From the NCBI GenBank assembly GCA_021804085.1, contig JAJZKM010000005.1, forward strand, positions 1 through 43,159: a DNA stretch of 43,159 bases, in the 5' to 3' direction. Origin of the DNA: a bacterium. Lineage in GTDB: Bacteria > Patescibacteriota > Saccharimonadia > Saccharimonadales > UBA4665. The position numbers were made by a program, and so were the translations under genes. Below are positions 27,379 to 36,040 of the stretch, piece after piece. The number at the start of each line of letters is the position of its first letter. Position 1 is the stretch's first letter. Below the pieces are notes generated by a model that was given only the letters and a program-made list of their open reading frames with translations, was not told where the DNA came from and did not search any database.

Positions 27379-29595
27379 ATGGCTGAATTTTCACCACATA
27401 ATTCCCAGTACGTTACTTTTAAAATAATTTTGCCTGCGATTTATAACAAGCCTCCTGACCCGTCGCAATTTTATTTGTTATGTGAAAAATTGTTAGCAAA
27501 TTATTTGCCACGGAAAAAGCCAGTCATAATTTTAGAATGTATAGCTAGCTATAGCGATGGTAATTTGTTTTTAGTATCAGTACCATACGCCCTAAGTCAG
27601 CAAATTAGGAATTTATTAATAAGTTATTGGCCGCGTCTTGAAATTGAACAAGTAACAGAGCGTCAGCACTATGCGTCTTCTAAGTATTCTCGTTACCGAG
27701 TTCGTGCCTGGCGACCTGAAAGAAGATATTTTACTGCAGGCATCCTTAAATCCTGGTTAAGTATTGGTAATAATTTGAAAAAAAATGAAGCAATTGGATG
27801 GCAAGTAATAGTGGCAAGCCAAAAAACTTCAACTACAATTGACATACTATCGGTAGTATATAAAATATTTCGATGGTTTCTATCGGTGATTTGGGGCATT
27901 ACACTTCTCTTTCTGACTGATCCGGTTAAGAGTAGGCAATACAAGATAAACCGAACTCTTAAGATTGGTAGGACCAAATCTCCTGCCTTAAATATTTTAG
28001 TAAGTCTACGGAGTTTTACTCTATCGAGTACACCCGATCGTTTATCTTCTTTGGATTTAGCCTGCGTAGCTACCCTAAAGGCACATGGCAATCAAGCGAA
28101 AATTGTATCTCGTCAGAATATGGAGATGTTTATTTTTAAAAAACCAGGTAGAAAATATAAGTTAAGTACTGATGAGTTGAAAATGCTTTTCGAGTTTCCG
28201 GAAAGCGGTAGCTGGCAAGATAAAAGCATACAAAGTTTTAGTACTGAATTACAGCCAAATATTAAACGAAAGTCCTTAAAACCAGATGTCGTGTTGGGTG
28301 TTTATGCTCAAGGCGAGGATGTGTGTGATATTGCATTAAGCAGAATTGAACGCCAAAAACACACCCTGATTGTTGGTGGCACAGGAATGGGAAAATCGAC
28401 CCTTCTTGGCCATTCTTTTATTCAGGATATTTCGGTTGGTTTAGGCGCTACCTTAATTGACCCACACGGCGAGCTGGCGAAGCTAATACTTAGATGCGTC
28501 CCAAAAAACAGAGTTAGTGATGTTGTTTACATTAATCCTGTCGATATATCTTATCCGATAGCTATCAACTTACTTCAACTTCCAGAGAATTTAGATGATG
28601 AAGAATTTGAAATTGCCAAAGATTTTGTCTGTGAAGCAATAGTTTCTATTTTTCGCAAGATTTTTTCTGAAGACGGAACTGGTGGCCATCGAATAGAATA
28701 TATTTTGCGTAACTCTATTCAGACCGCACTAACTGTTCCTAATGCAAACATCTTTACAATTCACAAGCTATTAACTAATGATATATATCGAGCTTCAGTG
28801 GTATCAAATCTTAGGGATCAAAGTTTACGTGATTTTTGGCATGGTGAATTTAATAAGGCAGGAAGCTATCAAAGAGTTAAAATGATGTCCGGGGTTACGG
28901 CTAAGCTTGGTAGATTTGCGCGTTCCGCTTCGGCAAAACGGATGCTTGAATGTCCTCGTTCATCAATTGATTTTGAAGATATTTTAGAAAATAGAAAGAT
29001 ATTAATATGTAATCTTTCTAAGGGAGGTATAGGCGAGGATACTTCTAATCTTCTGGGTCAGGTTATATTGGCAAAGCTTCAATTGGCTGCGTGGAAGAGA
29101 TCCTTGAAATCAGTTAAGAATCAAGCACCCTATAGCCTATACGTAGACGAATTTGCTAGTTTTTCAGGCTCTATTTTTTCTCAATTAATAAGCGAATCTC
29201 GTAAATTTGGCCTAATGTTGACCCTAGCAGAGCAAACTACTGCTTTTCAAAATGAATCTGAGAGTAATATTTTGCTGTCTAATGTCGGTAATGTGTTATG
29301 TTTTCGTACTGCGGCAGCTATAGACGCTAGACGTCTGGCTCCAATCTTTGAGCCTAGACTCAGTTCCTATGACCTAGCTAACCTAGCACCTTATCAATTT
29401 TATCTGAAATCTTCTGGTGAATTCGCACAACATCCTATGTCTGGAAAAACTATCAATTTACCAACTGGACGAGCAGATATAATGAAATTAGTAGTGGACA
29501 CATCCAGAAGGCATTATTCTGTTAAATATGTATCCAAAACTAATGATTTTGACAGAAAAATACCATATAAATCACCAACAATTGGGAATGTATAG
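27379..29595 (+). CDS. TraG/VirD4-HerA-like membrane ATPase (type IV secretion coupling type)
   Basis: This 738-residue protein has an N-terminal region of unknown fold, one membrane-like segment (about 157-180), and a RecA-like motor domain with Walker A GGTGMGKS (333-340) and Walker B SLYVDEFASF (about 586-595), then a Q/R-rich sensor region (TLAEQTTAF). DPHGELAKLIL after the Walker A strand is typical of VirD4/TraD and HerA-DUF87 ATPases that pump DNA or protein across membranes. No other secretion genes are next to it, so the machine it serves is unknown. AAGGA about 10 bases before the ATG supports this start. Confidence 0.85.
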   Translation: MAEFSPHNSQYVTFKIILPAIYNKPPDPSQFYLLCEKLLANYLPRKKPVIILECIASYSDGNLFLVSVPYALSQQIRNLLISYWPRLEIEQVTERQHYASSKYSRYRVRAWRPERRYFTAGILKSWLSIGNNLKKNEAIGWQVIVASQKTSTTIDILSVVYKIFRWFLSVIWGITLLFLTDPVKSRQYKINRTLKIGRTKSPALNILVSLRSFTLSSTPDRLSSLDLACVATLKAHGNQAKIVSRQNMEMFIFKKPGRKYKLSTDELKMLFEFPESGSWQDKSIQSFSTELQPNIKRKSLKPDVVLGVYAQGEDVCDIALSRIERQKHTLIVGGTGMGKSTLLGHSFIQDISVGLGATLIDPHGELAKLILRCVPKNRVSDVVYINPVDISYPIAINLLQLPENLDDEEFEIAKDFVCEAIVSIFRKIFSEDGTGGHRIEYILRNSIQTALTVPNANIFTIHKLLTNDIYRASVVSNLRDQSLRDFWHGEFNKAGSYQRVKMMSGVTAKLGRFARSASAKRMLECPRSSIDFEDILENRKILICNLSKGGIGEDTSNLLGQVILAKLQLAAWKRSLKSVKNQAPYSLYVDEFASFSGSIFSQLISESRKFGLMLTLAEQTTAFQNESESNILLSNVGNVLCFRTAAAIDARRLAPIFEPRLSSYDLANLAPYQFYLKSSGEFAQHPMSGKTINLPTGRADIMKLVVDTSRRHYSVKYVSKTNDFDRKIPYKSPTIGNV

Positions 29596-29610
29596 TATTT
29601 TTTGTATAAT
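29582..29610 (+). promoter_or_regulatory. Promoter of tRNA-Gln
   Basis: TTGGGA (29582-29587) and a perfect TATAAT (29605-29610) are 17 bases apart and lie 16 bases before the tRNA. The -35 part overlaps the end of the ATPase gene. Confidence 0.6.
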
Positions 29611-29626
29611 TCATATTAGGTTATTT

Positions 29627-29701
29627 TAGGGCGTCGCCAAGTGGTAAGGCACCAGGTTTTGGTCCTGGCATTCGGGGGTTCGAATCCCTCCGCCCTAGCC
29701 A
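29627..29701 (+). tRNA. tRNA-Gln (anticodon UUG)
   Basis: A full cloverleaf is present: acceptor stem TAGGGCG/CGCCCTA, D-arm GCC-AAGTGGTAA-GGC, anticodon stem CCAGG/CCTGG with loop TTTTGGT (anticodon TTG, reading CAA/CAG), and T-arm GGGGGTTCGAATCCCTC with the standard TTCGAAT. The discriminator G and CCA are encoded. It closely resembles known bacterial glutamine tRNAs. Confidence 0.97.
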
Positions 29702-29880
29702 AATTTAATCCTGATCTTATTGATTTACTACTTTGACATATCTAAGAACCTCATATTTTAAGATGTAAATGATATGAGTATCTGTTAGATCCACTATAAC
29801 TAACAGTGTATGAATAGAATACGTTTTGGACTAATTTAATACTTGGTTATTGTTAATTATATGTTATATAATACTTCACC

Positions 29881-30405
29881 ATGAGTGAATTTTTGGAACA
29901 AAAAACAGAAACTGATGTTAATTTCCACGAAAATTTGGTTGATATTCCTGCGCATATTGATGCTTACCTTGGAAGAGTGGGCTGTATATACACTGAATAT
30001 TTCCCTAAGAATGTAGAAAAACATTTAGAATCTGCTAGCAATATCATGGAAAAAATATCAACTTTTTTGGAAGTACCATACGAGAATCGTTTTAGAAATA
30101 CCGCATATTGGACATTTGACGATAATCCAAAATATGTTAAAGACATAATTGCATCATTTGCGAAATCTAGTAAGTTAGAATACGAAGATAAGGTTCAGTA
30201 TATTGCTAACTGTAAAGATTTATTGAAAAAAAAATCTATCGTGCAAACTAATATTGAAGCAAAATTTTTGGTCAATAAAATACTTAAGAATTTAAAAGAA
30301 GAATGTCCTGTAGATGAAATTACTAAAATAAAACAGGACGTATTGCCACCACTGCGAAAAAATATCATTAACTACGTCACGACTACAGTAAGCAAAAAAT
30401 CGTAA
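29881..30405 (+). CDS. Unidentified 174-residue cytosolic protein
   Basis: I do not recognise a family. It is a charged, mostly helical-looking protein with no membrane segment or signal peptide, lysine-rich in its second half (KDLLKKKSIVQTNIEAK, KNLKEE). TATAAT at 29867-29872 is 8 bases before the ATG, with TTGGTT at 29843-29848, so a leaderless transcript is likely. A short hairpin follows the stop. The gene stands alone between the tRNA and an alpha/beta-hydrolase gene. Confidence 0.75.
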   Translation: MSEFLEQKTETDVNFHENLVDIPAHIDAYLGRVGCIYTEYFPKNVEKHLESASNIMEKISTFLEVPYENRFRNTAYWTFDDNPKYVKDIIASFAKSSKLEYEDKVQYIANCKDLLKKKSIVQTNIEAKFLVNKILKNLKEECPVDEITKIKQDVLPPLRKNIINYVTTTVSKKS

Positions 30406-30410
30406 TACAT

Positions 30411-30430
30411 TAAGATTTTTTTAAATCTTA
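30411..30430 (+). terminator. AT-rich hairpin after the 174-residue gene
   Basis: TAAGATTT and AAATCTTA are perfect 8-bp arms with a TTTT loop, 5 bases after the stop codon. No T-run follows the stem, so it is a weak terminator at best. The next 190 bases up to the hydrolase gene hold nothing further that I can support except a TAAAGT -10 element just before its ATG. Confidence 0.4.
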
Positions 30431-30624
30431 TCGTATAGGGAAATAATTCAAAATCAATGAATGATAATAGTACGGTTTTAATTAAATAAATTGTAACTTT
30501 TGATATTGAATCAGTTATTTTTGCTTTTAAAATAGTGCAATAGATAGATTTATCAATGAAGAAGTTACTAGATTAGTTATTCTAATGCTTGCCCTAGATT
30601 ACTTAATTAAGATAAAGTTAAAAA

Positions 30625-31533
30625 ATGTCAGTCAACAAAGTCCCTGCTAAATATCTTGTTTCCATAAATATGAATGGACTTGAAGGCAGAATGCTGCGTT
30701 ATCCTTTGAATAATAGTTCTAACGATATACTTTTTGTCGGTGATCTTCGCTCGAATATCGAATATTGGTGGGGTTTAGCGCGTGCCTTGCATGATTTTGC
30801 AACTGTTACCATTCCTGATTTGCCGGGGATAGGTGGAATGGATAGTTTTTACCACATTAATGTTCGGCCAAGTATCAATAATTATGCTGATTATTTGGCC
30901 ACGTTTATAAAAATGCGATATAAACATAAAAAATTTGTTTGTATAGGCGCAGGTTTTGGGTTTGTCGTAATAACACGCATGCTTCAAAAGCATCCTGATC
31001 TAAAACGTAATATAAAATTGCTAGTATCTTTTGGAGGGTTTGCCGATCACGATGATTTTGTTCTAAGTAAACGTCAATATTTTTTGTCTCTATATGCTAC
31101 TGCCCTGTTCAGTCGTAGGCTGCCGTCTTTTATATTGAAATTTATTGTATCGCGTGAAGTTGTTTGGCGCAGGATTTCTAGTCGATCACTACCCGGAAGC
31201 ATCCCTTCTAAAGAAAAACAAAAACTAATAGATGTCGAAGTAGAGCGCTGGCTTAGTGGAGACCTTAGGACGTATCTAGTAATAAGTAATGAGTTAGCAT
31301 GGTTTACTAATTGTAAGGTCCCCATTGAACTAGATGTGTGGCACGTAGGCTTACGTTCTAGCTATTTAAATTGGCGACGAGTCTTGAGGCATATGAATCA
31401 AGTCTTTGCTAATTGTCACTATCTCAGTTCCTCCAAAGCAACCAATAACTATTCACTCTTACGTAGCAAGAAATCTGCCGCAGTATTTCTACCGACTAAT
31501 ATAAAAAGGCAAATTAAACTTGCATGTGATTAA
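30625..31533 (+). CDS. Alpha/beta-hydrolase-fold protein lacking the nucleophile serine
   Basis: The 302-residue protein follows the alpha/beta-hydrolase plan: a strand and oxyanion region (DILFVGDLRSN), VTIPDLPGIGGMD, and a nucleophile elbow at FVCIGAGFGFVV. In that elbow the catalytic Ser of G-x-S-x-G is glycine (G110), and no other Ser, Cys or Asp takes its place. It may be a non-catalytic binding protein or have changed chemistry. TAAAGT (30613-30618) is 6 bases before the ATG, suggesting leaderless translation. A permease gene lies 52 bases downstream on the same strand. The fold call is fairly sure; the function is open. Confidence 0.7.
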   Translation: MSVNKVPAKYLVSINMNGLEGRMLRYPLNNSSNDILFVGDLRSNIEYWWGLARALHDFATVTIPDLPGIGGMDSFYHINVRPSINNYADYLATFIKMRYKHKKFVCIGAGFGFVVITRMLQKHPDLKRNIKLLVSFGGFADHDDFVLSKRQYFLSLYATALFSRRLPSFILKFIVSREVVWRRISSRSLPGSIPSKEKQKLIDVEVERWLSGDLRTYLVISNELAWFTNCKVPIELDVWHVGLRSSYLNWRRVLRHMNQVFANCHYLSSSKATNNYSLLRSKKSAAVFLPTNIKRQIKLACD

Positions 31534-31585
31534 CTAGTGCAGGAACAGCATTGCTTAATGGGCGCTGTTAAGTGATAATGTGGCT

Positions 31586-32704
31586 ATGATTCACTTTCAT
31601 GATTATGGTCGAAAAAAGTCATCACTAGTAGAAGTGACTGTTTCTACGAATACCTTGATCAGAATTGTTTTTGTTGTATTGATTACTTTTGGAATGGTAA
31701 AGGTTTTTATGGACATAACTCATTCGATCTTACTTGTATCAGTTGCTTTTTTCCTGGCTCTAGCGTTAAATTCTCCGATTTCTCGTATTGCAAGCATTTT
31801 ACCTGGCAAAATACGAGGCAATAGATTGGTCGCCACAAGTATTTCTTACTTGGTAGTAATCTTTTTTTTGACTGTTCTAGGTATGTACTTAATTCCTCCT
31901 TTTATTCATCAGACAGAAAAATTTATTATTGCAACTCCTAACTTGTTAAGTGAACTAAAAAATCAGCATTCAACACTTGGTCATTTTATTCGTGTTCACC
32001 ACTTGCAGGGTTTTTTAAGCTCTTTATCTAACGAAGCCCATAATCGTCTGGGCTCTATTGGGGGCAAGGCTTTCTCTAGTATTGCTGGGATTCTTAGTGA
32101 CGTGGTATCTCTGTTGGTGGTTGTGGTTTTAACATTCATGATGCTGGTAGAAGGTCAAAAATGGCTGTCGGTTTTGAGTGGTCTTTTTGTTTCAGAGAAC
32201 AAGACTAAAGAAGTAAATGTAATTGCAAATGAAATGTATAGAGTAATCAGGGGATATGTTAACGGTCAAGTTCTTTTGGCTTTAATTGCTGCTATTTTGA
32301 TGGGTCCGGTTTTATTTATGATGCATGTTAGTTTTCCTATAGCTATGATGGCGATTATTTTTATTTGTGGTTTAGTCCCTGTAATAGGACATGCGATTGG
32401 TGCCTTAATAGTTACTATCGTAGCGGTATTTCACTCTTTAACTGCAGCTCTAGTGGTGCTTATTTTGTACATTATTTATATAAATATAGAAAATTATTTA
32501 TTACAACCGCGAATTCAATCTAATACAACAAATATGTCACCCCTACTAGTTTTAGTATCGGTGATAGTCGGAATAAATTTCGGTGGTATTTTCGGAGGAC
32601 TAGTAGCTATTCCAGTCGCAGGATGTATTAGAGTGTTGATCATTGAATTGCTGGAACATAAAAAGCTATTACCTAAAAACTTCCTTGATGAAGCAAAGGA
32701 TTAA
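31586..32704 (+). CDS. AI-2E/PerM-family membrane transporter
   Basis: This 372-residue membrane protein has about eight helices in the family pattern: two pairs at the N-terminus, a soluble-looking linker (residues about 95-150), and a C-terminal block with VNGQVLLALIAAILMG, ICGLVPVIGHAIGALIV and IENYLLQPRIQSNTTNMSPLLVLVSVIVG. The last is the hallmark of the AI-2E/UPF0118 family. Members export autoinducer-2 or act as Na+/H+ antiporters or general permeases. I start at ATG 31586 rather than GTG 31580 because GATAAT (31574-31579) is 6 bases before it. Its stop codon overlaps the convergent cysS stop. Confidence 0.88.
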   Translation: MIHFHDYGRKKSSLVEVTVSTNTLIRIVFVVLITFGMVKVFMDITHSILLVSVAFFLALALNSPISRIASILPGKIRGNRLVATSISYLVVIFFLTVLGMYLIPPFIHQTEKFIIATPNLLSELKNQHSTLGHFIRVHHLQGFLSSLSNEAHNRLGSIGGKAFSSIAGILSDVVSLLVVVVLTFMMLVEGQKWLSVLSGLFVSENKTKEVNVIANEMYRVIRGYVNGQVLLALIAAILMGPVLFMMHVSFPIAMMAIIFICGLVPVIGHAIGALIVTIVAVFHSLTAALVVLILYIIYINIENYLLQPRIQSNTTNMSPLLVLVSVIVGINFGGIFGGLVAIPVAGCIRVLIIELLEHKKLLPKNFLDEAKD

Positions 32705-34074
32705 GTTATATACTGCCAAACTGGTCCGTCAGGTGTATCAAGTATGGTGATATTGCTCACTTCTAGCATTTGACGTATACCATCTGCTTTTGGCCAGTCA
32801 TTTTCGTCTCTCGCTCGTTCCCTTTCGCGAATCAAATGTTTTTGGGTAATGCTAATGTCTTTTACGTCTTGTAAATTTAGTCCAAGTAATTCATCCATTA
32901 ATGAAATAGATGATTCGATTGATATTTTACTGGGTGAAGTTTTTTCCGCTTGATCGAGAAATTCCTCAAAAACAGATAATGCCTTTGGAGAGTTTAGGTC
33001 GTTTTGCAGATATCTTAGTATGTCCGGTGTTCCAAGTGTTTTTTTGCCAGTAGTTTGAAATCTTCTGACAGCAAAATTATGATATCTAAGTAGTCTTTTT
33101 TTAGTTGCTTCAAGATGTTCCCAGCTGAACTTACTTTGAGTTCGATAGTGGGATTCAGCTACTAGCAGTCGAAAGACTTCCGGAGAGTATCCCTTAGCTT
33201 CAAGATCTTCTAGAGTTAAACCGTTGCCTAGGCTTTTAGATATTTTTTGATCATTAATTAAGATATGATTGGTATGTAGCCAGATGTTGGCCAGAGGATG
33301 TTGAGTTCGCGCTTCACTTTGTGCAATTTCGTTTGTATGGTGAACTGGAATATGGTCTATTCCTCCAGAATGAATATCTATAGTATCACCTAGATATTTA
33401 TAGCACATAGTAGAACATTCAATGTGCCATCCTGGGAATCCCTTACCCCAAGGACTATCCCACTCCATATCACGCGGTGTTGATGGAGAGCTGAACTTCC
33501 AAAGTGCAAAATCTGAAGGTCTATGCTTTTGTTGATTAAAGTCTATTCTTACACCAGGTTGTTGTTCATCAAGATCTAAGCGGGCAAAATCTGAATAGCT
33601 CGGAAATTTTGATGTTTCATAATAGATCCCATCATCTATTCTATATGTAAATCCTTTTTGCTCTAAGATTTTTATAAATTCGATTTGGTCATCGATGTGA
33701 GCGGTTGCTCTAGGGGTTTGCCAGGGGTTAATAAAATTAAGCTTTGCGAGCCTGTCTAAAAAATAATTACTGTAAAAGTCAGCAATTTGCCAGGCACTTT
33801 TTCCTTCTCGGCGAGCCCCCTTGGCTAATTTATCTTCACCGTAATCCGCGTCAGAAGATAAATGGCCAACATCGGTTATATTCATTACCCATTTTGGGCG
33901 GAATCCAGAAGCCATTATTACTCGTATTAAAATATCGTAGCGCACAAACGTAAACCAGTTACCTATATGTGGATAATCATAGACAGTGGGTCCACAAGTG
34001 TAGACCGTGACCTCAGGAGGATTTATCGGCCGTAATTCTTCAATGTTACGAGTAAGAGTGTTATATAGAAGCAT
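32701..34074 (-). CDS. cysS: Cysteinyl-tRNA synthetase
   Basis: This class I enzyme charges tRNA-Cys. The 457-residue protein has HIGN (36-39, the HIGH motif), KISKS (the KMSKS loop) and the zinc ligands that select cysteine: C27 in TCGPT, the second Cys in CSTMCYKY, and His and Glu in HHTNEIAQSEA. Unlike RecR and DnaX in this window, it keeps its metal site. It overlaps the upstream phosphoesterase gene by 14 bases, so it is at the end of the ybaB-recR-DHH-cysS run. Confidence 0.97.
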   Translation of the reverse strand: MLLYNTLTRNIEELRPINPPEVTVYTCGPTVYDYPHIGNWFTFVRYDILIRVIMASGFRPKWVMNITDVGHLSSDADYGEDKLAKGARREGKSAWQIADFYSNYFLDRLAKLNFINPWQTPRATAHIDDQIEFIKILEQKGFTYRIDDGIYYETSKFPSYSDFARLDLDEQQPGVRIDFNQQKHRPSDFALWKFSSPSTPRDMEWDSPWGKGFPGWHIECSTMCYKYLGDTIDIHSGGIDHIPVHHTNEIAQSEARTQHPLANIWLHTNHILINDQKISKSLGNGLTLEDLEAKGYSPEVFRLLVAESHYRTQSKFSWEHLEATKKRLLRYHNFAVRRFQTTGKKTLGTPDILRYLQNDLNSPKALSVFEEFLDQAEKTSPSKISIESSISLMDELLGLNLQDVKDISITQKHLIRERERARDENDWPKADGIRQMLEVSNITILDTPDGPVWQYIT

Positions 34075-35068
34075 TTATAAGTTCCGAGGTTTTAACTATT
34101 ATATCGCTTTTTATTTTTTCGATGCTAGCGCCTGACGTAATTTTGAACCCACTTGCATAGTCGTGGCCGCCACCTCCGAAAAATTCAGCTAGTTTGCCGG
34201 CGATTGGCCATCCTATATTGCTTCTAATTTTGGCAGTGAGTTTACCTTTTGGATAAATTTTCAACACAATGGCTATTGCAGTGTTGGTTGTAAGTTTCAT
34301 GTCTTCAAGCGCCAACATAGATGGATTATATAATGGGCTATAGTGTTCTATTTCTGACCAAGGAATAGTAAGAAGTGCTAGTCTATCATCTAACAAATAT
34401 TCAATACGTTCCAGCAGTTGACCTTTATAATGTACTAGTTCTGGACTTTTAAAATTAACTTTCTTTCTGTTATTTTCGAGTTCAGATAACGATACACCGT
34501 TATCGACCAGTTCAGCGATTATATAAATAGTTCTTGATGATACGTTAACTGTAGTTAGTCCTAGTGTGTCTGATAATATTGCGGCTGTTATGGAATCCAT
34601 AGCGCGTTTATTAACTTGCCAATTTAATTGTTTGGAAAGTTCATAGATAACTTCCGACGTAGCTGAAGCAGATGGAATATTTAAGCTTATAGTAGCAAAT
34701 TCTATGTTTTGTGTATTTGAGTGATGGTCAATAACAATAAGAGGTTTTGAGCTCATGAAGTTTAAGCCATGATGTTTAGTTATGTTGTACAGTAATGATG
34801 TTGATGAGGTGTCGACTACTATGGATAGATCAAAATCAATACTGCAAAAGTCAGATACTCGGTCCCAGCCAGATAAATACGAAAGATAGTCAGGAATTTT
34901 TGCTCCACAAATCATTTCGGTTACTTTTCCTAGATCTCCAAGTATTTGCTCTAGAGCTAGCGCGCTGCCCATACTGTCGCCATCTGGGTTGTCGGGTTGA
35001 ATGATTAAGATCTTTTGAGCATTTTTGATCAGTAGATCTATTTCGCTTGCTTCTTTATATATTGTCAT
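34061..35068 (-). CDS. DHH/DHHA1 phosphoesterase, NrnA-like
   Basis: This 335-residue enzyme of the NrnA group degrades short oligonucleotides or dephosphorylates pAp. The DHH domain has PDNPDGDSMGSA, VVDTSST and IDHHSN, which hold the metal-binding Asp and His residues. The C-terminal DHHA1 domain has the glycine-rich GGGGHDYASGFKI. It overlaps recR by 4 bases upstream and cysS by 14 bases downstream, so it is translationally coupled to both. The choice between nano-RNase and pAp phosphatase cannot be made here. Confidence 0.9.
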   Translation of the reverse strand: MTIYKEASEIDLLIKNAQKILIIQPDNPDGDSMGSALALEQILGDLGKVTEMICGAKIPDYLSYLSGWDRVSDFCSIDFDLSIVVDTSSTSLLYNITKHHGLNFMSSKPLIVIDHHSNTQNIEFATISLNIPSASATSEVIYELSKQLNWQVNKRAMDSITAAILSDTLGLTTVNVSSRTIYIIAELVDNGVSLSELENNRKKVNFKSPELVHYKGQLLERIEYLLDDRLALLTIPWSEIEHYSPLYNPSMLALEDMKLTTNTAIAIVLKIYPKGKLTAKIRSNIGWPIAGKLAEFFGGGGHDYASGFKITSGASIEKIKSDIIVKTSELINASI

Positions 35069-35691
35069 TTTCCTAAACTTTCTTCAGACAAGGTTTGCCG
35101 ATGTTCTATCGCTCTACTTAAAGTTATCTGATCAGCATATTCTAAATCAATTCCAACTGGGAGACCTCTAGCTAGTCGACTTATTTTAACTGGTCGATCA
35201 GCGATTTGTTGCATTATGTATAGTGCCGTTGATTCTCCTTCAACGCTTGCATTTGTAGCCAGTATTACTTCTTGTACGTCATCTTCGTCGATGCGCTTAA
35301 TAAGTTCATTGATATGCAATTGCTCAACTGTAATTCCGTCGATTGGTGAAACTAAGCCACCAAGCACATGATAAGTGCCTTTGAATTGACCAGTTTTTTC
35401 GATTGCCATAAGATCAAAAGGTTCTGCAACTACTGCAACAATTTTTTTGTTTCGTGACGGATTACTGTAGAGATCAGATATCGATTGTCCTGCGGGTACT
35501 AGGGCAAAGGTTTTTTTGCAATATGAAATTCCATCTTTTAAATTGTTCAAAGCAGAGGCTAGTTTAACCCCTGCCTTTGAGTCGTTACGTATAAACCAAT
35601 ATGCATATCGCTCAGCTGTACGCGAGCCTACGCCGGGTAGAGCGCTAAATGCGTCAATGAGGTCAGTTAATGCCGGTGGTAGTACGTTCAC
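35065..35691 (-). CDS. recR: Recombination protein RecR with degenerate zinc finger
   Basis: RecR works with RecF/RecO to load RecA on gaps. The 208-residue protein has the N-terminal helix-hairpin-helix (LPGVGSRTAERYAYW), a Toprim domain (IVAVVAEPFDLMAIEKTG... HVLGG) and the C-terminal RLARGLPVGIDLEYAD. The usual four-cysteine zinc finger is lost: only C58 remains, and the other three positions read T61, S72 and Y75. The fold around it (SNPSR) is still alignable. It lies between ybaB and the DHH gene, overlapping the latter by 4 bases. Confidence 0.93.
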   Translation of the reverse strand: MNVLPPALTDLIDAFSALPGVGSRTAERYAYWFIRNDSKAGVKLASALNNLKDGISYCKKTFALVPAGQSISDLYSNPSRNKKIVAVVAEPFDLMAIEKTGQFKGTYHVLGGLVSPIDGITVEQLHINELIKRIDEDDVQEVILATNASVEGESTALYIMQQIADRPVKISRLARGLPVGIDLEYADQITLSRAIEHRQTLSEESLGK

Positions 35692-35695
35692 TATT

Positions 35696-35989
35696 CTATA
35701 GACCTAGGCTTCCCAACGCTCCCATCATGGGTTGCATTTTTTCAGAAGCAATGCGTTGGCTTTCTTTTATGGCATCCCTTACTGCATCTTCTAACCAACG
35801 TTCAAGTTGAGTTATGTCATCAAGGTCTATTGATTGAGGATCAATGTGTATTTTTTTAATTTTTTGTTCACCAGTTATTTCTACAGCAACAGCTCCGTCG
35901 CCTTTTTCTATTTTTATGACCTCTTTTTCTAGTTCTTTTTGGACCTTTTTCACTCTCATCATTAATTTTGCTTGGTCTATCTTGCTCAT
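35696..35989 (-). CDS. ybaB: YbaB/EbfC nucleoid-associated protein
   Basis: This 97-residue DNA-binding protein has the YbaB pattern: an N-terminal helix (MRVKKVQKELEKE), strands (VAVEITGEQKIKKIHI) and a C-terminal helix with AVRDAIKESQRIASEKM. In many bacteria it sits before recR, as here (4 bases apart). AAGGAGA lies 8 bases before the ATG, with a TATAAT element further upstream, so this is probably the first gene of the ybaB-recR-DHH-cysS operon. Confidence 0.92.
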   Translation of the reverse strand: MSKIDQAKLMMRVKKVQKELEKEVIKIEKGDGAVAVEITGEQKIKKIHIDPQSIDLDDITQLERWLEDAVRDAIKESQRIASEKMQPMMGALGSLGL

Positions 35990-36040
35990 CTTATATATCT
36001 CCTTATGTAAAATTATAACAAATATATGATGTAATTTTAT

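Noticed and set aside
27693-28091. 132-codon minus-strand open frame
   Set aside because: It lies wholly inside the TraG-like ATPase gene, has no ribosome site or promoter and no recognisable motif, so it is an antisense shadow.
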